Of a stretch of DNA of 64,000 bases, positions 11,761-25,091 are shown in pieces. Under the pieces are notes generated by a model. It was not told where the DNA came from, ran no database searches, and worked only from the letters and a program-made list of their open reading frames with translations. Made by a program: the position numbers and the translations under genes. Source of the stretch: Amaurobius ferox (lineage: Eukaryota; Arthropoda; Arachnida; Araneae; Amaurobiidae); assembly GCA_951213105.1 (NCBI GenBank), contig OX578140.1, forward strand, positions 33,013,518 to 33,077,517, given 5' to 3'. The number at the start of each line of letters is the position of its first letter. Position 1 is the stretch's first letter.

Positions 11761-14229
11761 TTGGTTAAAAATGTAAGGATTTTTTCATGTTGTGCTTTGT
11801 CTTTAAGTCCAAAGAAAGGATCTAAATGGATACCGACACAGTATTCCTCAGTATGTAGTCTTCATTTTGTCCAAGAAGATTATAAACCTAACTTAAAAAA
11901 TAGAATTTTAAAACCTACAGCAGTTCCATCAGTGTTCCCATCTTATCCAGATCACAAACAGCCGAAACCAATACTTGAATGACCACCACTTGTTCGTCAT
12001 ATTTTGCAACCTGGGTCATTGCAAAGTAACGATAATATATCAAGTTCAGATCAGCAAAGCCAATCCATTAATTTATCCTTATTTAATTTACATTTACTGG
12101 CAGACATAAGCAGTATATGTACTCCAATAGATTTTAGTCCTGAAGAGCCATTGCAGAAAAACTGGATAAAGCAAACAAGTAATGAGTTGCATCTAAAATA
12201 TAAAAGTTTAGTAACATTTAAAAAAAAAATTAGAAACCAAGCAGCACATTTGTCAAAAATAAAAAAAAAATTTGCAGAATTAAAAAAAAATACAATAATC
12301 TGCATAAAAAATATGATGATTTATTGAAAACATGCCAGAATCTTAACATCAATGAAATCGAACAGCTTTCAGACAGTGGCGATAGTAAAGACATATTTTT
12401 AGTTGATCAGTTGAAAACTGTGGTCAGAAATGACAATTAGATTTTGCGTAATATGGCACAGCAGATCACCAGCTGGATATCGTTATGTAAGGAACCTTGT
12501 TTTTTTTAAACTGCCACCAGAATCTACTTTGAAAAAATATGTGGGATATGGAATAGCTGAATCAGGTTTCAGCAGCTTAGTGAAACACTGTCCGATACCC
12601 AATTTCTTGGTTCCTTGATAATGGATGAAATGAGCATTAAACCTAAATTGACCTACGATAAAGTAAGAGACAACTTAATTGGAACTGTAGATATGCAAGG
12701 CATAAGAAATGAAATAGATATTGAATCTGACATAGCAAATCACCTTTTGTATTTTGTCTTCTCTGCAATTGGTGCATCATTTAGATCACCCGTAACATAT
12801 TATTTTACAAGGCAGCTCCAAGGACATGAACTCCATGAACTTGTGCTTCATGTAGGTTTTAAAGTATTTCGTATTGTGACAGATAACTACAGAATTAACA
12901 CAGTTATGTTTAAAAAATTAAGTGGAGGACAAATTAAGCCTAAGATTGTGCATCCATGCGATCATGAAAGAAAATTATACTTGAGTTATCACTACTGCCA
13001 CATCATCAAAAACATTCGGAAACAATTTTTGTCATCACAGAAATGCTTTATTATAGATCACCAGATTGTTTTATCTTCTTATCTTAAGGATTTGTATGAA
13101 TTACAAAGGGAGAACATTATAAAACCTGTCAGAAACCTGACCAGGAAACATTTGTCCTCTACTTCATTTGAAAAAATGAATGTTAAAAGAGCAGTTGACA
13201 TATTTTCTACAGAAGTTACACCCGTTCTGAAGCCTCTTATTGAAAACTACTCCAAATTTTAAAAGTGCTGAAAAAACCATTGATTTCATGGAAAAAATTT
13301 ACCGAATTACATTACATAATGTTCACAACAAAACCCAACACATACATAAAAACAATCCAGACACAATGCATAATTTTTCTATCTCGGATGATAGGCTAAC
13401 ATGGTTAGAAACAGAGTTTATAAGTTACCTCAACCAATGGAGAGTTCAATGCACCAACAGAAAAATACAGTGCTTGAGTGATGAAACCTTTGATGCACTA
13501 GTCTTAACAACATCATCAACTGTGTTGTGCATTAAATATTTGTTAAACGAAGGCATACAGTATGTTCTAACTCGGAAATTTTCTAGTGACGACGTAGAAT
13601 CCTATTTTGGTTTCGTCCGACACATGGGTGGCAGAAATGATACCACAGATGCACTGACTGCAGCAAATGCCATAACCAAACTATTAAAGACAGGTATTGT
13701 GGGTAAAGTTCAGAATAGTAACGTTGAAAACAATGTCACAATAAATGCTTCTGCTTCAAGCCAAATGGTTTAACTGCCAGCTACGCTTGATGAAGACTTA
13801 TCTATTTGGGAGGAATTATTGGAAGATCTTCATCAGTTAGAAATGGATCCACAACTGAAGCGTGCATCACTAAACACAGCAACATTTGCAGTGATGGCTG
13901 GATATCTAGTCCGGACAGTTGAAGAGAACATCTCTTGTGTCAATTGTTTAATGATGATAAATTCTCTTGAAAATCTTGCACCTTCTTCATCGATTATAAG
14001 ATTTTTAGATGGAGGAGGACTAAAATATCCAAAGCCGGAATTTGTGAGCATTTTATGTACCCTTGAGAAATGCACAAAAATAGCACTTGGAAATGCATTT
14101 GTAAAAACGGGTGTTTTGGGCAATCTTTTAAAACTGTTTCTACCGCGATTTACCAAAAATACATTTTTCCATTGTTCTCCAACTATTGATGCAAGCCATA
14201 TAAATAAGTTATGCTCTCTCATCCTGTGA
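11761..14229 (+). pseudogene. THAP9/P-element-type transposase, frame-broken
   Basis: A nearly full-length P-superfamily transposase can be read across frames. 11761-11982 holds the second half of a THAP domain (SSVCSLHFVQEDY, then LKPTAVPSVFP). 12004-12327 is a linker ending in a Lys-rich coiled coil. 12430-13262 holds the RNase H-like catalytic region: MDEMSIKPKLTYDKV, then a later TDNYRINTVMFKKL and a YHYCHIIKNIRKQF segment resembling the DN..N and HL.KN.RN motifs. 13240-13773 ends with FSSDDVESYFGFVRHMGGRN, the C-terminal signature of THAP9-like proteins. 13819-14229 is the tail. Stops at 11980 and 12325 and frameshifts near 12590 and 13255 inactivate it. The N-terminal C-x2-4-C half of THAP is missing. 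No terminal inverted repeats were found. Confidence 0.85.
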
Positions 14230-16190
14230 AAATTTCTGAAGCCCATGATCACCAACTTCGCTAACAAATGCAGCGAAGATCATGAAGTTTCAGCCAAAAG
14301 GAAGATATATGAAAAATTTTAAAGTTTAATGTCAGATATTTATAGGTAAATCATTGATACTTCCTACGTTATATTAAATGTTTTAATTTTTGACACATTG
14401 GAGTTATCAGATCTCTTACAACTGGTAAAATTAAAACAAAATTTGATAAATTTTTATTTTAATTTTTTAATAATTATTATTATATATGATATATTTACCT
14501 TGTCCCATCTATTATTTATGAAAATTATATTAATTGCATATAAAATTTTACCCATAGACTTAAGATTGCCCAATCGAATAATATTACCCATAGACTTAGC
14601 ATTAGAGGGGAGGGGGCGGCGGGGTCAGAAAGAATTTATATACTCCACCATATACTTTGTGTCGTAAAAAATGTGTTATATATATATATATATGTACGCA
14701 TAAGCAGCTCTTAATTTTTCTTCCTGTAAAGTCCTTTTAAAAAATCTGATTTTTTTTCTGAAAAAGAGTGAAAGCCATTTCCTTCCTTTGATGGATTCAC
14801 CGGAAACTAATATTTACATTTAAAATCGATATATTGATTGGGGTGAACTACGGGCACCACTTTCTATGATCCCCCCTTACCTAGGCTCTTGAAGTAAACA
14901 GTCTAAGGTAATTTCCAGTAAGTATACTATCCGTAAGTAACCTTCCAGTAAGTACCATCTCCCCCTCCCTTTTTAAGAACGCAAATAAAAATATTCCATT
15001 CATTGTCGTAGTATAATTATATGAATAGGTAACAAATAACTATTATAAATAAAACAATAATAATAAGCTTACGTACATGTACATAATTTATGGTGATTTT
15101 TTTTTTCTATGAACGATCGGAAATTCAAAGTGCATGTTCGGAAAACTCGCAAGGTGCAAGAAAGTGTATGGTGTACATATCGTTATTTAGGTTAAATAAT
15201 TATTAGGTAAAAAGAAAACAGGCAAAAAAATAGCAATAAATGAATCAAAATACGTCAATGAAAAAGCAAGAAACGTCTAAAATATTTAAAGAGAAAAGTA
15301 GCGGCAGCTTGAATCGTCCGAATACATACACTGGCACTCTGCTTTATTTACCTTTTATCGTGGAAGAGTGGCCCGCTATCCCTGACCTCTAGCGGTAGCG
15401 TCCCTCGTTGCTCTATGTTGCCGATTAAACAAAGAAAACAGCAAAAGTAGGAGGCCATATAGTAATGGGGGCTACGCCTCAATCTTCGGAATATATATAT
15501 CACAGACTAATATTACATATATATTGTGTTGTAATTTGGTCATCATAGGTTGAGGTTGAAGATCAGTTTAGTAATAAGATAGGGTTGAATTTCAGTGTAG
15601 ATTAGTAAAAATGGTAATGCTAGCGTTGTAAATAATATATGTATAGAATTGTATTTATATGCGTTGACAGCCAGTGGTTACTTTTTTTATCAGGCATGAC
15701 TAACGATAGAACTGAAAGCCTCACCTTTTTTATCAAAATCTACTGCTTTATAGTATACATTAATCCAAATGCATAAATTTCAAATAGAATTTTAAAGTTT
15801 AAAAAAAAAGTATTCATAACAAAAAAAAAAAAATGAAGACATGGGTTGCCCATGTGTGGTTTATGTCGGGCCTTTGCTTATAGTCTATTCATTTAATTTT
15901 GTAAAATAGTTAAAAATGAGAATTTTTTAAAGCTATATACATTTTATTTTTTACAGGTTTTTCTGAATTCAAGTATGAACTAGAAATTTTAAAGTTTGAC
16001 TGGATCTAGTTTTGTGTTAAAAAAATATTCATATTTGTTGAACATAATCTGTTATAAAATATTTTATTTCTTATATCTAAAAATTTTAGCTGTATACTTC
16101 TGAAAAATAAACAAATTAAATTTATGTATTTTATTTTATTGTTAAATACTATGTTTTGAATTTATCCATATGTGTGGGATTCAATGTTGG
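14230..16190. other. Non-coding stretch
   Basis: AT-rich, with a short (AT)n at 14673-14692. The words ATAGTAATGGGGGCTAC near 15460 and ATAGTAACGGGGGCTACG near 3710 are shared, suggesting ends of one dispersed element. No gene is seen. Confidence 0.5.
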
Positions 16191-16450
16191 GACAAAAATA
16201 TCTCAAAAACCGTTAGGCCTAGGAAGCTGGAATTTGGTAGGCAATCAGTTCTTAACCCCAAAAGTTGATGTGAATACCTTAGAAATTTTCTCGAGGGAGT
16301 GTGCTACCTTTTGAGTTGGGTTTCTCTGTCAGCCCCAAAACATCTCAAATACCATAATGTATAGGAAGCTAAAATTTGGTAAGTATTTTGTTCTTACTCC
16401 AAAAGGGTGCATGAGTAATCATGATGCACAGTTTTTCGGAGAGGTGTGCT
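16190..16450 (+). repeat. Imperfect tandem duplication (~135 bp unit)
   Basis: Two diverged units each contain TCTCAAA-ACC, then TAGGAAGCT..AATTTGGTA, then TTCTTA.CCC.AAAAG. No open frame. Confidence 0.5.
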
Positions 16451-16495
16451 GGCCCCAATATGTGTTTTGTCTGGTGAAAGATATTGAATAAGACA

Positions 16496-16563
16496 AGTCT
16501 AATATTCAGCTTCACTGTTCTTATTAAAATATTCTCTGTAGAAGTGAAGCTGAATATTAGACT
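16496..16563. repeat. Perfect 20-bp hairpin with 28-nt loop
   Basis: Left arm 16496-16515 (AGTCTAATATTCAGCTTCAC) is an exact reverse complement of 16544-16563. One further T-A pair extends the stem inward. Flanks do not pair. Size is like a small-RNA precursor, but a fold-back repeat is equally possible. Confidence 0.8.
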
Positions 16564-19348
16564 CTTTTTTAACTATCTTATAACAACGGCTATTCATATT
16601 ACCATTGTTGTAAGCAAACTGTCACCTAACTAAAAGAGCTTGCAGATATTTAAAATATGGAAACTAATATGGTTACACATAAACAAAGAAATATCTCTAT
16701 GATAAAAAAATTATTAGACTGTGGTAAGACCCAATAAGTTCAATGCTTTTCTGTATAGAGGGAAAATATTTCAGCAATGGGCAGTTGATAAACAAATTTG
16801 GAATTCTAATTTAGATATGTTTTCAAAACTGGATTCACAGTTAGTTATATTAGTTTTTAGTTTGGATTCAAATATGGATTTCAGTTAATTTGCTAAAAAA
16901 AATTATTAAATATGTGGTTTATACTGAAATATTGTATCAGATTTATTATAAGAAACATCTGTTTTTTATTTCCATTCAATTGATGTTAATGCATTAATAA
17001 AAAATAATTATTTTTCTCCTTTAATGATAATTTATTTTGTTTTCTTTTTTTTATTATTCAGTATTTTTCTGGTTTGAGTGGAAGTAAAAACAATATCTGA
17101 AAAAAATTATACAAACACCTATAGTATCTTGCATCATTGATTTTCAATGGTTATAAGCTAGTTTTATTATATTGATATAAAAAATATAATATTACAGGTT
17201 TGAAAATTGAAAAAGCAATATTAAAATAGTGTTAATAAATTCAAAATGTGTTTTTGTGAGCATGTCAATTACTGAACTCAGCTTTGAAATTTTAAACATG
17301 TAAAAATTATCACAACTCAAATTCTAACAAAATGAGCACATTTTATTTTTTTAACTAAATGTTAATTCTGGAAGTCCAATTGGATTAAATTTTTTTCATT
17401 GTTGAATATAATTTGCATATTATTTTGATGGTTTGATGTCAATGTGAAAAGCAAAACTGGCGAAGTAGCTACAAAGAGGAACTATTGAGAAAACCTATAA
17501 GATGGCCTGATGGAGCTGTCTTATCGATGATGAGAGTTTCATTTATATTTATAAATACTATTTATTTAATTAAACTATATATATATTGATATTGCAACAA
17601 ACAGCTTGTTACCAGCTTATCAACCAGCTGCTATATGCTCTCGGCTGGTCTAGGTTTTCAACAAACAGCCTGCTTTGATTGCTCTCAAACTAACATAATT
17701 TTAAAATACACAACAATGTGGATTATTCCTTTTATCTATTTTGTATTCTCCATGAAGTAATGTGAAATACCCAGTAAAATCCTACTTGAAATTGAGTGAG
17801 GTTATCAAAAATTTTTGCCATTTGCTGGTACTATAAATTTGTTGGCTTAAAAACATTCTAAACTGATTAAAGAAATAGAAAAAAAATTATAAATGCAAGT
17901 GGAAATGTTAAAAGTTACAATATTATGGGTAAATAATTTTATTTATAAAGGTAAGCTGATTTTACTACTAAAATATATCGGAAAGCTTACTGGTGCTTTA
18001 TTGGCTATTTTTATCACTCAGATTTCCTTCTTTTTACTTTGACGAATATGTTAGGTAAAAACATATATAATAAGAAAGAAATTACTGCAATTTTTTTAAA
18101 ATGTCAATTTCTTATTCCATAAACTTCAACTTACCAAGTTTAATTTGTTGAAGCAATTTAATATTTCAAAGATCAAATAATGATAAAAAGCAAAAATAAT
18201 TTGTAGTAATGTGCATTGTTTAAAGATATTAGCTAGGAAGAGCATTGGTTTATGCGAGAGAAATAAGCATTAGTCTTGTCGGATTATATTTATACTTCAC
18301 ACAAAATGCTGACATCTGATTTAATAATTCTTTAGCACTATTCTCATTAACTATGAGTCAGTCGCTTATTAATCACATTTGTCTATTTGAATATTATTTG
18401 CTGACAGTTGCAGAATATAATTGTAAAGTCAGTTAAAGCTAAATCATGTTAATATTTGATTGTTCCACATCAGAAAACAGGATTAGCTTAAGTTGGATCA
18501 GATATGAAATTAATTTACTGCTTAAATAAGTGGATTAAATTTTTTGTGTTTGGATAATACTTTACACCGTTTAAGTATTAAAACTTAAAATACCTAGAAA
18601 GTCTAGGTATTTTGTAAATAGTAATATCTTGGTAGCTAAACAATACTTTAACAAACACTGATGGATATACAAAAGACACAAAATATTATATAAAATAAAT
18701 ATGCATAGCAGAATGGGCACAAAATTATTAAGAAGCACCCAAAATTTGCATAATGATAAATCTACTAACATATGCACTAAAACCTCTGAGTAGTACACAA
18801 GGTTTATGAAGCCTTTTAGTCAAAAATTATAAAATTTGGAAAGCAAAATAACATTTATATTTAAGGTAAGTATTGGTCAACTTTACTTTTAAAAAATGTA
18901 ACATATCTGGTAAAGATCTCATAAACTAGATGATTTTTCACAGCCAACATACTATTAAAGATCCGAGTTCTTTTATAAGAAAATGAATGGGAATTCAAAA
19001 GATTTTATTTTTACAATTATATATATATAAACCCAAGGCTGTGTATTTAAATTTATGCTGACAGAAATAATCTTATATATTAAACGAGAATTATGGTCAA
19101 AAATACACAGTAAATACACATAAGCTCAATTAAAGAATTTACCAAAATAGGATTTCATTTAAAAAATGCCTAAATAGAGAATTTGAAAAAACAGATTTAC
19201 ATATATACTGGGATATGATCATATCCCGGAAAATATGAGATTGCATCCTTCTCCCGGCCTGGGGGAGGGGACACAACTTGAGCAGGAGGCCTAGATCTCC
19301 AGTAATTTTTTTAAGCTGAAGAAGACATGAAATATTCACAAGGGTAAC
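16564..19348. other. Non-coding AT-rich stretch
   Basis: No gene, RNA or clear repeat is recognised over 2.8 kb. Open frames are short and Ile/Leu/Phe-rich, as expected by chance at this base composition. Confidence 0.55.
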
Positions 19349-19772
19349 TGAAATATGAAGCCCGCCATAAAGTTTGTAGGGGGGCATAATTTGCAGGACA
19401 TGCTGGCCTTGCCCAAAGAAATTTACAAATTTAGAACATGCTCCCGGCCCAAAGACCATTAAGTTACGACCGAAATGATTTTTATTCAAATGTGTTTGTA
19501 CAAAGAACTAAGATAACAATTTTTCAAACATTTATATTTACATATAGCTAAATTCAACACTGAAATATGAAGCCCGCCATAAAGTTTGTAGGGGAGCATA
19601 ATTTGCGGGACATGCTGGCCTTGCCCAAAGAAATTTACAAATTTAGAACACGCTCCCGGCCCAAAGACCATTAAGTTACGACCGAAATGATTTTTATTCA
19701 AATGTGTTTGTACAAAGAACTAAGATAACAATTTTTCAAACATTTATATTTACATATAGCTAAATTCAACAC
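19349..19772. repeat. 212-bp direct tandem duplication
   Basis: Unit 1 (19349-19560) and unit 2 (19561-19772) start TGAAATATGAAGCCCGCC and end AATTCAACAC. They abut exactly and differ at only a few bases, so the duplication is recent. The minus-strand open frames inside are duplicated by the event and have no family signature. Confidence 0.9.
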
Positions 19773-22700
19773 AATAATCTCATGTACTCTATTAAAATTC
19801 ACTTAAATTTTTTTCAAACTTAAATACGCCAAGCCCGACTTTTTAAATACTGAGGCCGACCCGACTCACGGGACAATTCGGATCTGCGCTAATGGACCAG
19901 ACCATAGCAGACTTCAATATGAATATATTATCATAGAACAGTATGAAAATCAATCGAACAGCTGTTGTCAAGTAGTAAACAAATCCTAACCAATCAAAGT
20001 TGAGACGCACAAAAATTTCTTTCCCTCATCATTTGCACCCCCATCGCCTCATACAGCGTGGAAAAAGAGGAGAATCCCTTGCGCTCGAGAACTCCATGCA
20101 TTGACGGATTAGTGTGAATCGATGTTCTGCGTTGCTCCTCTGATGGATAGCCAACACAACGGATGAGCATGTCAGTGTAAATCCGGCCTTAGTTCTTTTC
20201 ACCTTTTTGGAAGTCGGTGCTGCATACAGCTTATGAAACCAAAAAGCCAATGCAAATAATCGCATAGGGATTTATAGGGACAACATACAAGTTTATTTTG
20301 CACGAGAAAATATACCTGGTTTTACCCAGGATTATTTAAAGCATGGAATAATTGAATTCTTTGTTTTTCAAAAGGCATCACATATATGTGCTTTATTAAA
20401 ACATTTAAATGTTATCTCAGCGAATCTTCATCAGAACTGTGCCATATTATAGCATAAACTCATGTTAAGTGGCGAAGAGTTATATAAAATAATTTGGGGA
20501 GACAGAAAACCAGAACCAAAATTTGCAAATAAAGTTTTATGCTATGTACTTTAGCTAGGTTGCAACTAAAATATAGTAAACCTCTGTTCATTTTGGTTAA
20601 AAGTATATATGTAAAACATTAACTTATTTGATAATACTGGGCTTATTTTAATTTTTCCCAATGAAGATGAAATATTTCAAGAATGGTGCACATGTTATTA
20701 CCTTATAAATGATGGCATTTGCATTTAAATAAAAATTGCATATTGAATACCTATTTTTGTAACAGTTTTATAAATCACTATTTCAGATATCCTTAAATAT
20801 TCATTTTTTTAAAATAAATGTTCAAAAAATTGAGGGACTTTTCTGTGGTCTATTTATTCACTTCAAAAATTAATTGGTCAAAAATATTGTTAATCAGTCA
20901 AATAGAGGGACCACTTAAGTTTATTGAAAAAACTTTGTATGAATCGTATAATTTGATCGAAAGGTATCGTATCTACGAGTACATGGAGACATCATTGAGA
21001 AAATGTTTGACTCGCATTCAGGAATGCTCGTAATGAGTATTTTTGAATATTTCGATGAATGTTTTCAAGTTGAACATTCATCCAAATCTGAGAGTTAGAT
21101 TTTTAGCTCACACTCCTATACATATATTATGTGTTATAGAAAAAGTAGAAAAAAAGGAAATCATTATAGGTTCTGTGTAGAATCACTACCTTGAATCCGC
21201 ATACACAATCGAGTATTTGTTTTCTGTACAGAAATTGGGAAGCCTTCATTGTGTGATAAACTATTTGATCTAGTAAAATACTATTATAATTTGTGTCCAA
21301 ATTTGATTAATTTATTTGATAAGATACCTTAAATCTGATGGGATATGGAATTTTAGAAGTTAATCTATTTCCTTAAAGATATCAATTTGCGATGCCTCAA
21401 TTCAAATAGTGTTTTAGAACAGGAAGGAGGTAGTGTTTAAAAAAATTCTAATTTCCTAAGAGTTACCCATTTTTTATTATATTACTAGCAGCATACCCAT
21501 TCTTCATATGGAGTATATAATATAAAAAAACCTTAAAATTCCCCTAACAAAACACCATTAACTTCGTTGATTTAGTGCAATTTTATCAATTTCAAAATAT
21601 TTTTATGGATTTACAAACATTTCTATCAATTAGGCGACATTTTAAAAATTCACTAAATGTGTTACTAAGTTAGGACAATTGGACTAACAGACGAATGCTA
21701 CCGAAACATAATTTCAGTACTTTCTTCTAACAAAATAAAATTTATTTCATTGATTTAGCATCGTTTTTATCAATTTGGAAACGTTTAAGAAAAGTTGCTA
21801 AGTTAGCGATAGCCCACTAAATTAGTAGATCTGAATTTGCAAATCTGAAGAATAAAATATCCTGATCCTGTTTGTATATACTAAATGAAACACTAAAACT
21901 CTATTAGAAGATATACCTATTTTACTCTTATTCTGTTTCAACAATCAACTAAATGAGTTTGACTAAACACACTATATATAAGTTTGAAAACTATTAGCCA
22001 AAATAAATGAAAGTTATGTATGCAGTTCTGCAGTTCGTAATTAATATAATTAAAAGAAAAATCAAACCGTTCATTTCTAAAATATATTTTTATATCCATT
22101 TATTTATTATTCAAATGGAAAAAATAATAATAAAAATTAACAAACACATTTGATTGAATTGCGTTACTGAGCAACATAATATAAAGAATCTTCCTCATAA
22201 GATGCTGATAATTAAATAACCATTTTGATTTCTTAATACTTTTCATTGTTGAGTAAAAGTCTGTGAAGAATAAACCATGTTGATAGGATTTCCATTTGAA
22301 TTCAAACGTAACTGATAAGTGCAATAAACTTTAACCAAACTCAGAGAGAGTTTTAATTCACTTTCAGGTTTTAAATCAGTGAATTTCAACCTTTTTCATT
22401 TGGAGGAACTAGGATGTTAGAGAGGAGAACTCCTATGAAAGATTTCGTTTTTCATTAATATCTCGACAACCCCTGCTCTTGAAACTCGAAACATGGACTA
22501 AATTTTAAGTGAGGCTATTTCAAGGCTACCCACAAAATTTCATTAAATTTGGTTCTCGGCCTTTCTTCCGTGATGATGAGACAAACATACAGACAGACAA
22601 ATTTTCAATTTTATTTATATAGACTAGCAGCATACCCATTCTTCGTATGGAGTATGTAATATAAAGAAACTTATAATTCACAATCGTATGCAAATTCTGT

Positions 22701-22861
22701 TAAAATATTAAATTTATAGCTCCTAAAGAGAAGTTTAAGAATATCTGTTCTCACTATGCAAAATTATCTTCATGGGCAGATCTGAAGGACAAAATATCCT
22801 GGCCTCTTTTGAAAGCAAATATATAAAAAATATGAAATTGAATCAATATATATACAAAACA
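19773..22861. other. Stretch without supported gene; two copies of a short repeat start
   Basis: The words CTAGCAGCATACCCATTCTT and GGAGTAT.TAATATAAA occur at about 21486 and again at about 22624, marking two copies of one dispersed repeat. Segment 20030-20265 has an open minus frame and looks like part of a DNA-transposon end region. No gene is called. Confidence 0.5.
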
Positions 22862-23765
22862 AGAAAGATCAATCATGCATAAAGCATTGATTATGAAACA
22901 CTTTCCAACTTCAATGCAATTTTATTTAAACATCTCTAAAATGTGATACACTCCTTGGTAAAATTTTTAAAATTATCATAATACTACAATAATATATTAT
23001 ATTTGAAAACTTCATCGAAAACAAATGAACTTTTTCAAATGACGTCATCGAAATATAAATCGGCTGGCTCTAAATAAAAGCAGCATTTTATTCATAAACA
23101 TTTTTCCCATCCATTTCATTCATCACAATACTATAATAATTAATTTTATTTAAAACTTAAAATCATGGAGGTACAATTTAACTCTATGCTCAAAACTTCA
23201 TCAAAAAATCATTTTCTTCTCTATAAAATCAATGATTGTATCACCTATATTGCAGACTCCATGGGCTAAATAATTTTGCGTTAAAGAAATGCAGCAATTC
23301 TTATACAACTCATTCTACATCTTTTGATATTTACATCCTCCATAAGTGAAAAGTAAACTTCGTTGTAAAAATAATCAAAGTTGGATGATCATTTAAACTC
23401 CACTATATATCTCTTCATATAAAGGATGTAATTATTATTTTAATTTTTATTTAAAAAACTACTGAATATATTTTGCTGATTTTTTTTTTATATACTTTAT
23501 GGGATAATTTGAATATTTCCTTAAACTTTCAATGTAATCTGTAAACTTTAAATCCATTTAAAAATGTTTGAAAAATTAGGTCCCATGGGGTTCAATGTAT
23601 TTCATTTTTTCAACTCTTGTTCAATTTAAAACTAATTGGGTGATATCATTCATTTATATTCCCATAGGTCCCCCACAGACCATCTGAAGAACATACTAAA
23701 CTTTCATTTTGATAAAGTCATTTTTACGGAAGTTATCATGCTAATGGGCAGACAGAATGAACATA
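22862..23765 (-). repeat. Dispersed ~1.3-kb repeat, copy B
   Basis: Starts CAAGAAAGATCAATCATGCA and ends with ACAGAATGAACATAGTC. It is the reverse complement of copy A with internal deletions. Confidence 0.7.
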
Positions 23766-24045
23766 GTCTTATGTGCTCTCCCTTTAGTTGCTGACTAACT
23801 GCTGTACTCCTCCCTTTCTTTTGGGAACTCTCGATTTGTTGGCAAGCTCTTCCCCTCTTCCGCTACTAGGCAGTACTCAAGCTCAGGGCCCTGCGCCCCT
23901 CGGGGCGCCCTCTCTTCTCTTCTGTTGGGAACCTGCTTGGGCCTCAACACTTTCCCCTTCTGAAGACTTAGGGAAGGGCGTGATCTCGGTCGCTCTCCCC
24001 CCCCCCCCCCCCCGAGCATCTCTTAGTTATCTATTTACCTTTTAG

Positions 24046-24945
24046 CAGGGGCGGCATTTCAGCATTTCATTTGGGGGTGCGAGATTTGTATGAAAATCTC
24101 CAATATGAAATAAATGAAATGTTTGTTAACAGGGGGGGGGGGGGGGGAGAGGGATCACAAAAGTAAATTGATGTTGAGAAAAATAATTGTTGCTAACATA
24201 ATTTTTGTACATAATTGTTGTTAACATAGTTTTTCTAAATACAATTATCTATATTTATTTACCTGTTATTGAAATTTTAAACGCCGGTTCTTAGAGTCTG
24301 GATGAAGAGAACATTTTGTTACAATATCATCATAATCCAGGGGTATATCCTATTCTATAGCTAAAGTAGCTAAAGATGAAAGTCTTTCTTGTACCATTGT
24401 ATTGCGAAAATAATTTTTCAACCTCCTGAGACACGAAAAATACCTTTCATAACTGGCTGAGCTGATTGGCACAGTCAAAAATAATTTAACTAATAATGTT
24501 ATGACAGGAAACACATTTTTAAATTCCGCTCTTTAAAATAATTCAGGCGACTTTTAAAATTGGTATGGTCTATGTTTATATTTTTCACCATCGAATAAAA
24601 CAGTCGCAATTCACATAGCAATTCCTCTTTCTGGAAGTTATATACTTTGCATATGGTTGAAACTTTTTCTTTTTCTTTTCCGATATCTTATTCGGATAAT
24701 ATGAACTAAGGGCAAACAAAACAGATATATTGTTCTCATTAAATCTTGCCTCAATTTCATTAGATACTGAATCTATAATTTCATATTGAATCTGTGATAT
24801 GATTTAACATCATTATGGGGACTTTTTTCACCTTGGGGATTTTTTTTTCACTGAATTTGATTGGAATTTTTTTACGCCTTTTCAGTTTTGGTCCAGAATA
24901 AGAAAAATTTGGGTGCGCGACTGCGCCCCCTATTTGCCGCCCCTG
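24046..24945 (-). mobile_element. hAT DNA transposon relic, 900 bp, with 8-bp TSD
   Basis: The left end begins CAGGGGCGGCA and the right end finishes GCCGCCCCTG, so the termini are an inverted repeat. Both sides carry the 8-bp direct repeat CCTTTTAG (24038-24045 and 24946-24953), the target-site length of hAT elements. Inside, the minus strand encodes a hAT transposase C-terminus. A G tract lies near 24131. The body is too short for a full transposase, so this is an internally deleted copy. Confidence 0.88.
24255..24785 (-). pseudogene. hAT transposase C-terminal region (ZMYM1-like)
   Basis: Within the hAT element the minus strand reads YEIIDSVSNEIEARF, then EELLCELRLFYSMVKNINID, then KLFLTVPISSASYERYFSCL followed by RRLKNYFRNTMVQERLSSLA. 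The last part is the hAT dimerisation domain (S-x-S-x-E-R-x-F-S...LK...R..M...RL..LA...IE). An in-frame TAG follows LATLAIE and other frame breaks occur near 24530. The DDE catalytic core is absent. Confidence 0.75.
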
Positions 24946-25091
24946 CCTTTTAGTACTTCCTTTTCCTTTTCGCTTGAAGTTTAAAGGGAGGAGTCTTTTT
25001 CCTCTCCTGGGCACTTCACTAAACCCCGTCCTTGAGACAGAATGAACAAAGTCATAAACACTTTTCAACTATGTTGTAAAGAGTTAACAAG

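Noticed and set aside
19139..19701. Two similar minus-strand proteins (NHFGRNLMVFGPGACSKF)
   Set aside because: The similarity comes from the 212-bp DNA duplication; no family signature, start context or partner supports a gene.
20029..20265. Minus-strand frame of 78 codons
   Set aside because: Looks like the non-coding end region of a DNA transposon; no conserved domain.
23788..24045. Pro/Leu-rich plus frame and Glu/Arg-rich minus frame
   Set aside because: Overlapping frames over a C tract and GC-richer repeat; neither has a motif and the hAT insertion truncates them.
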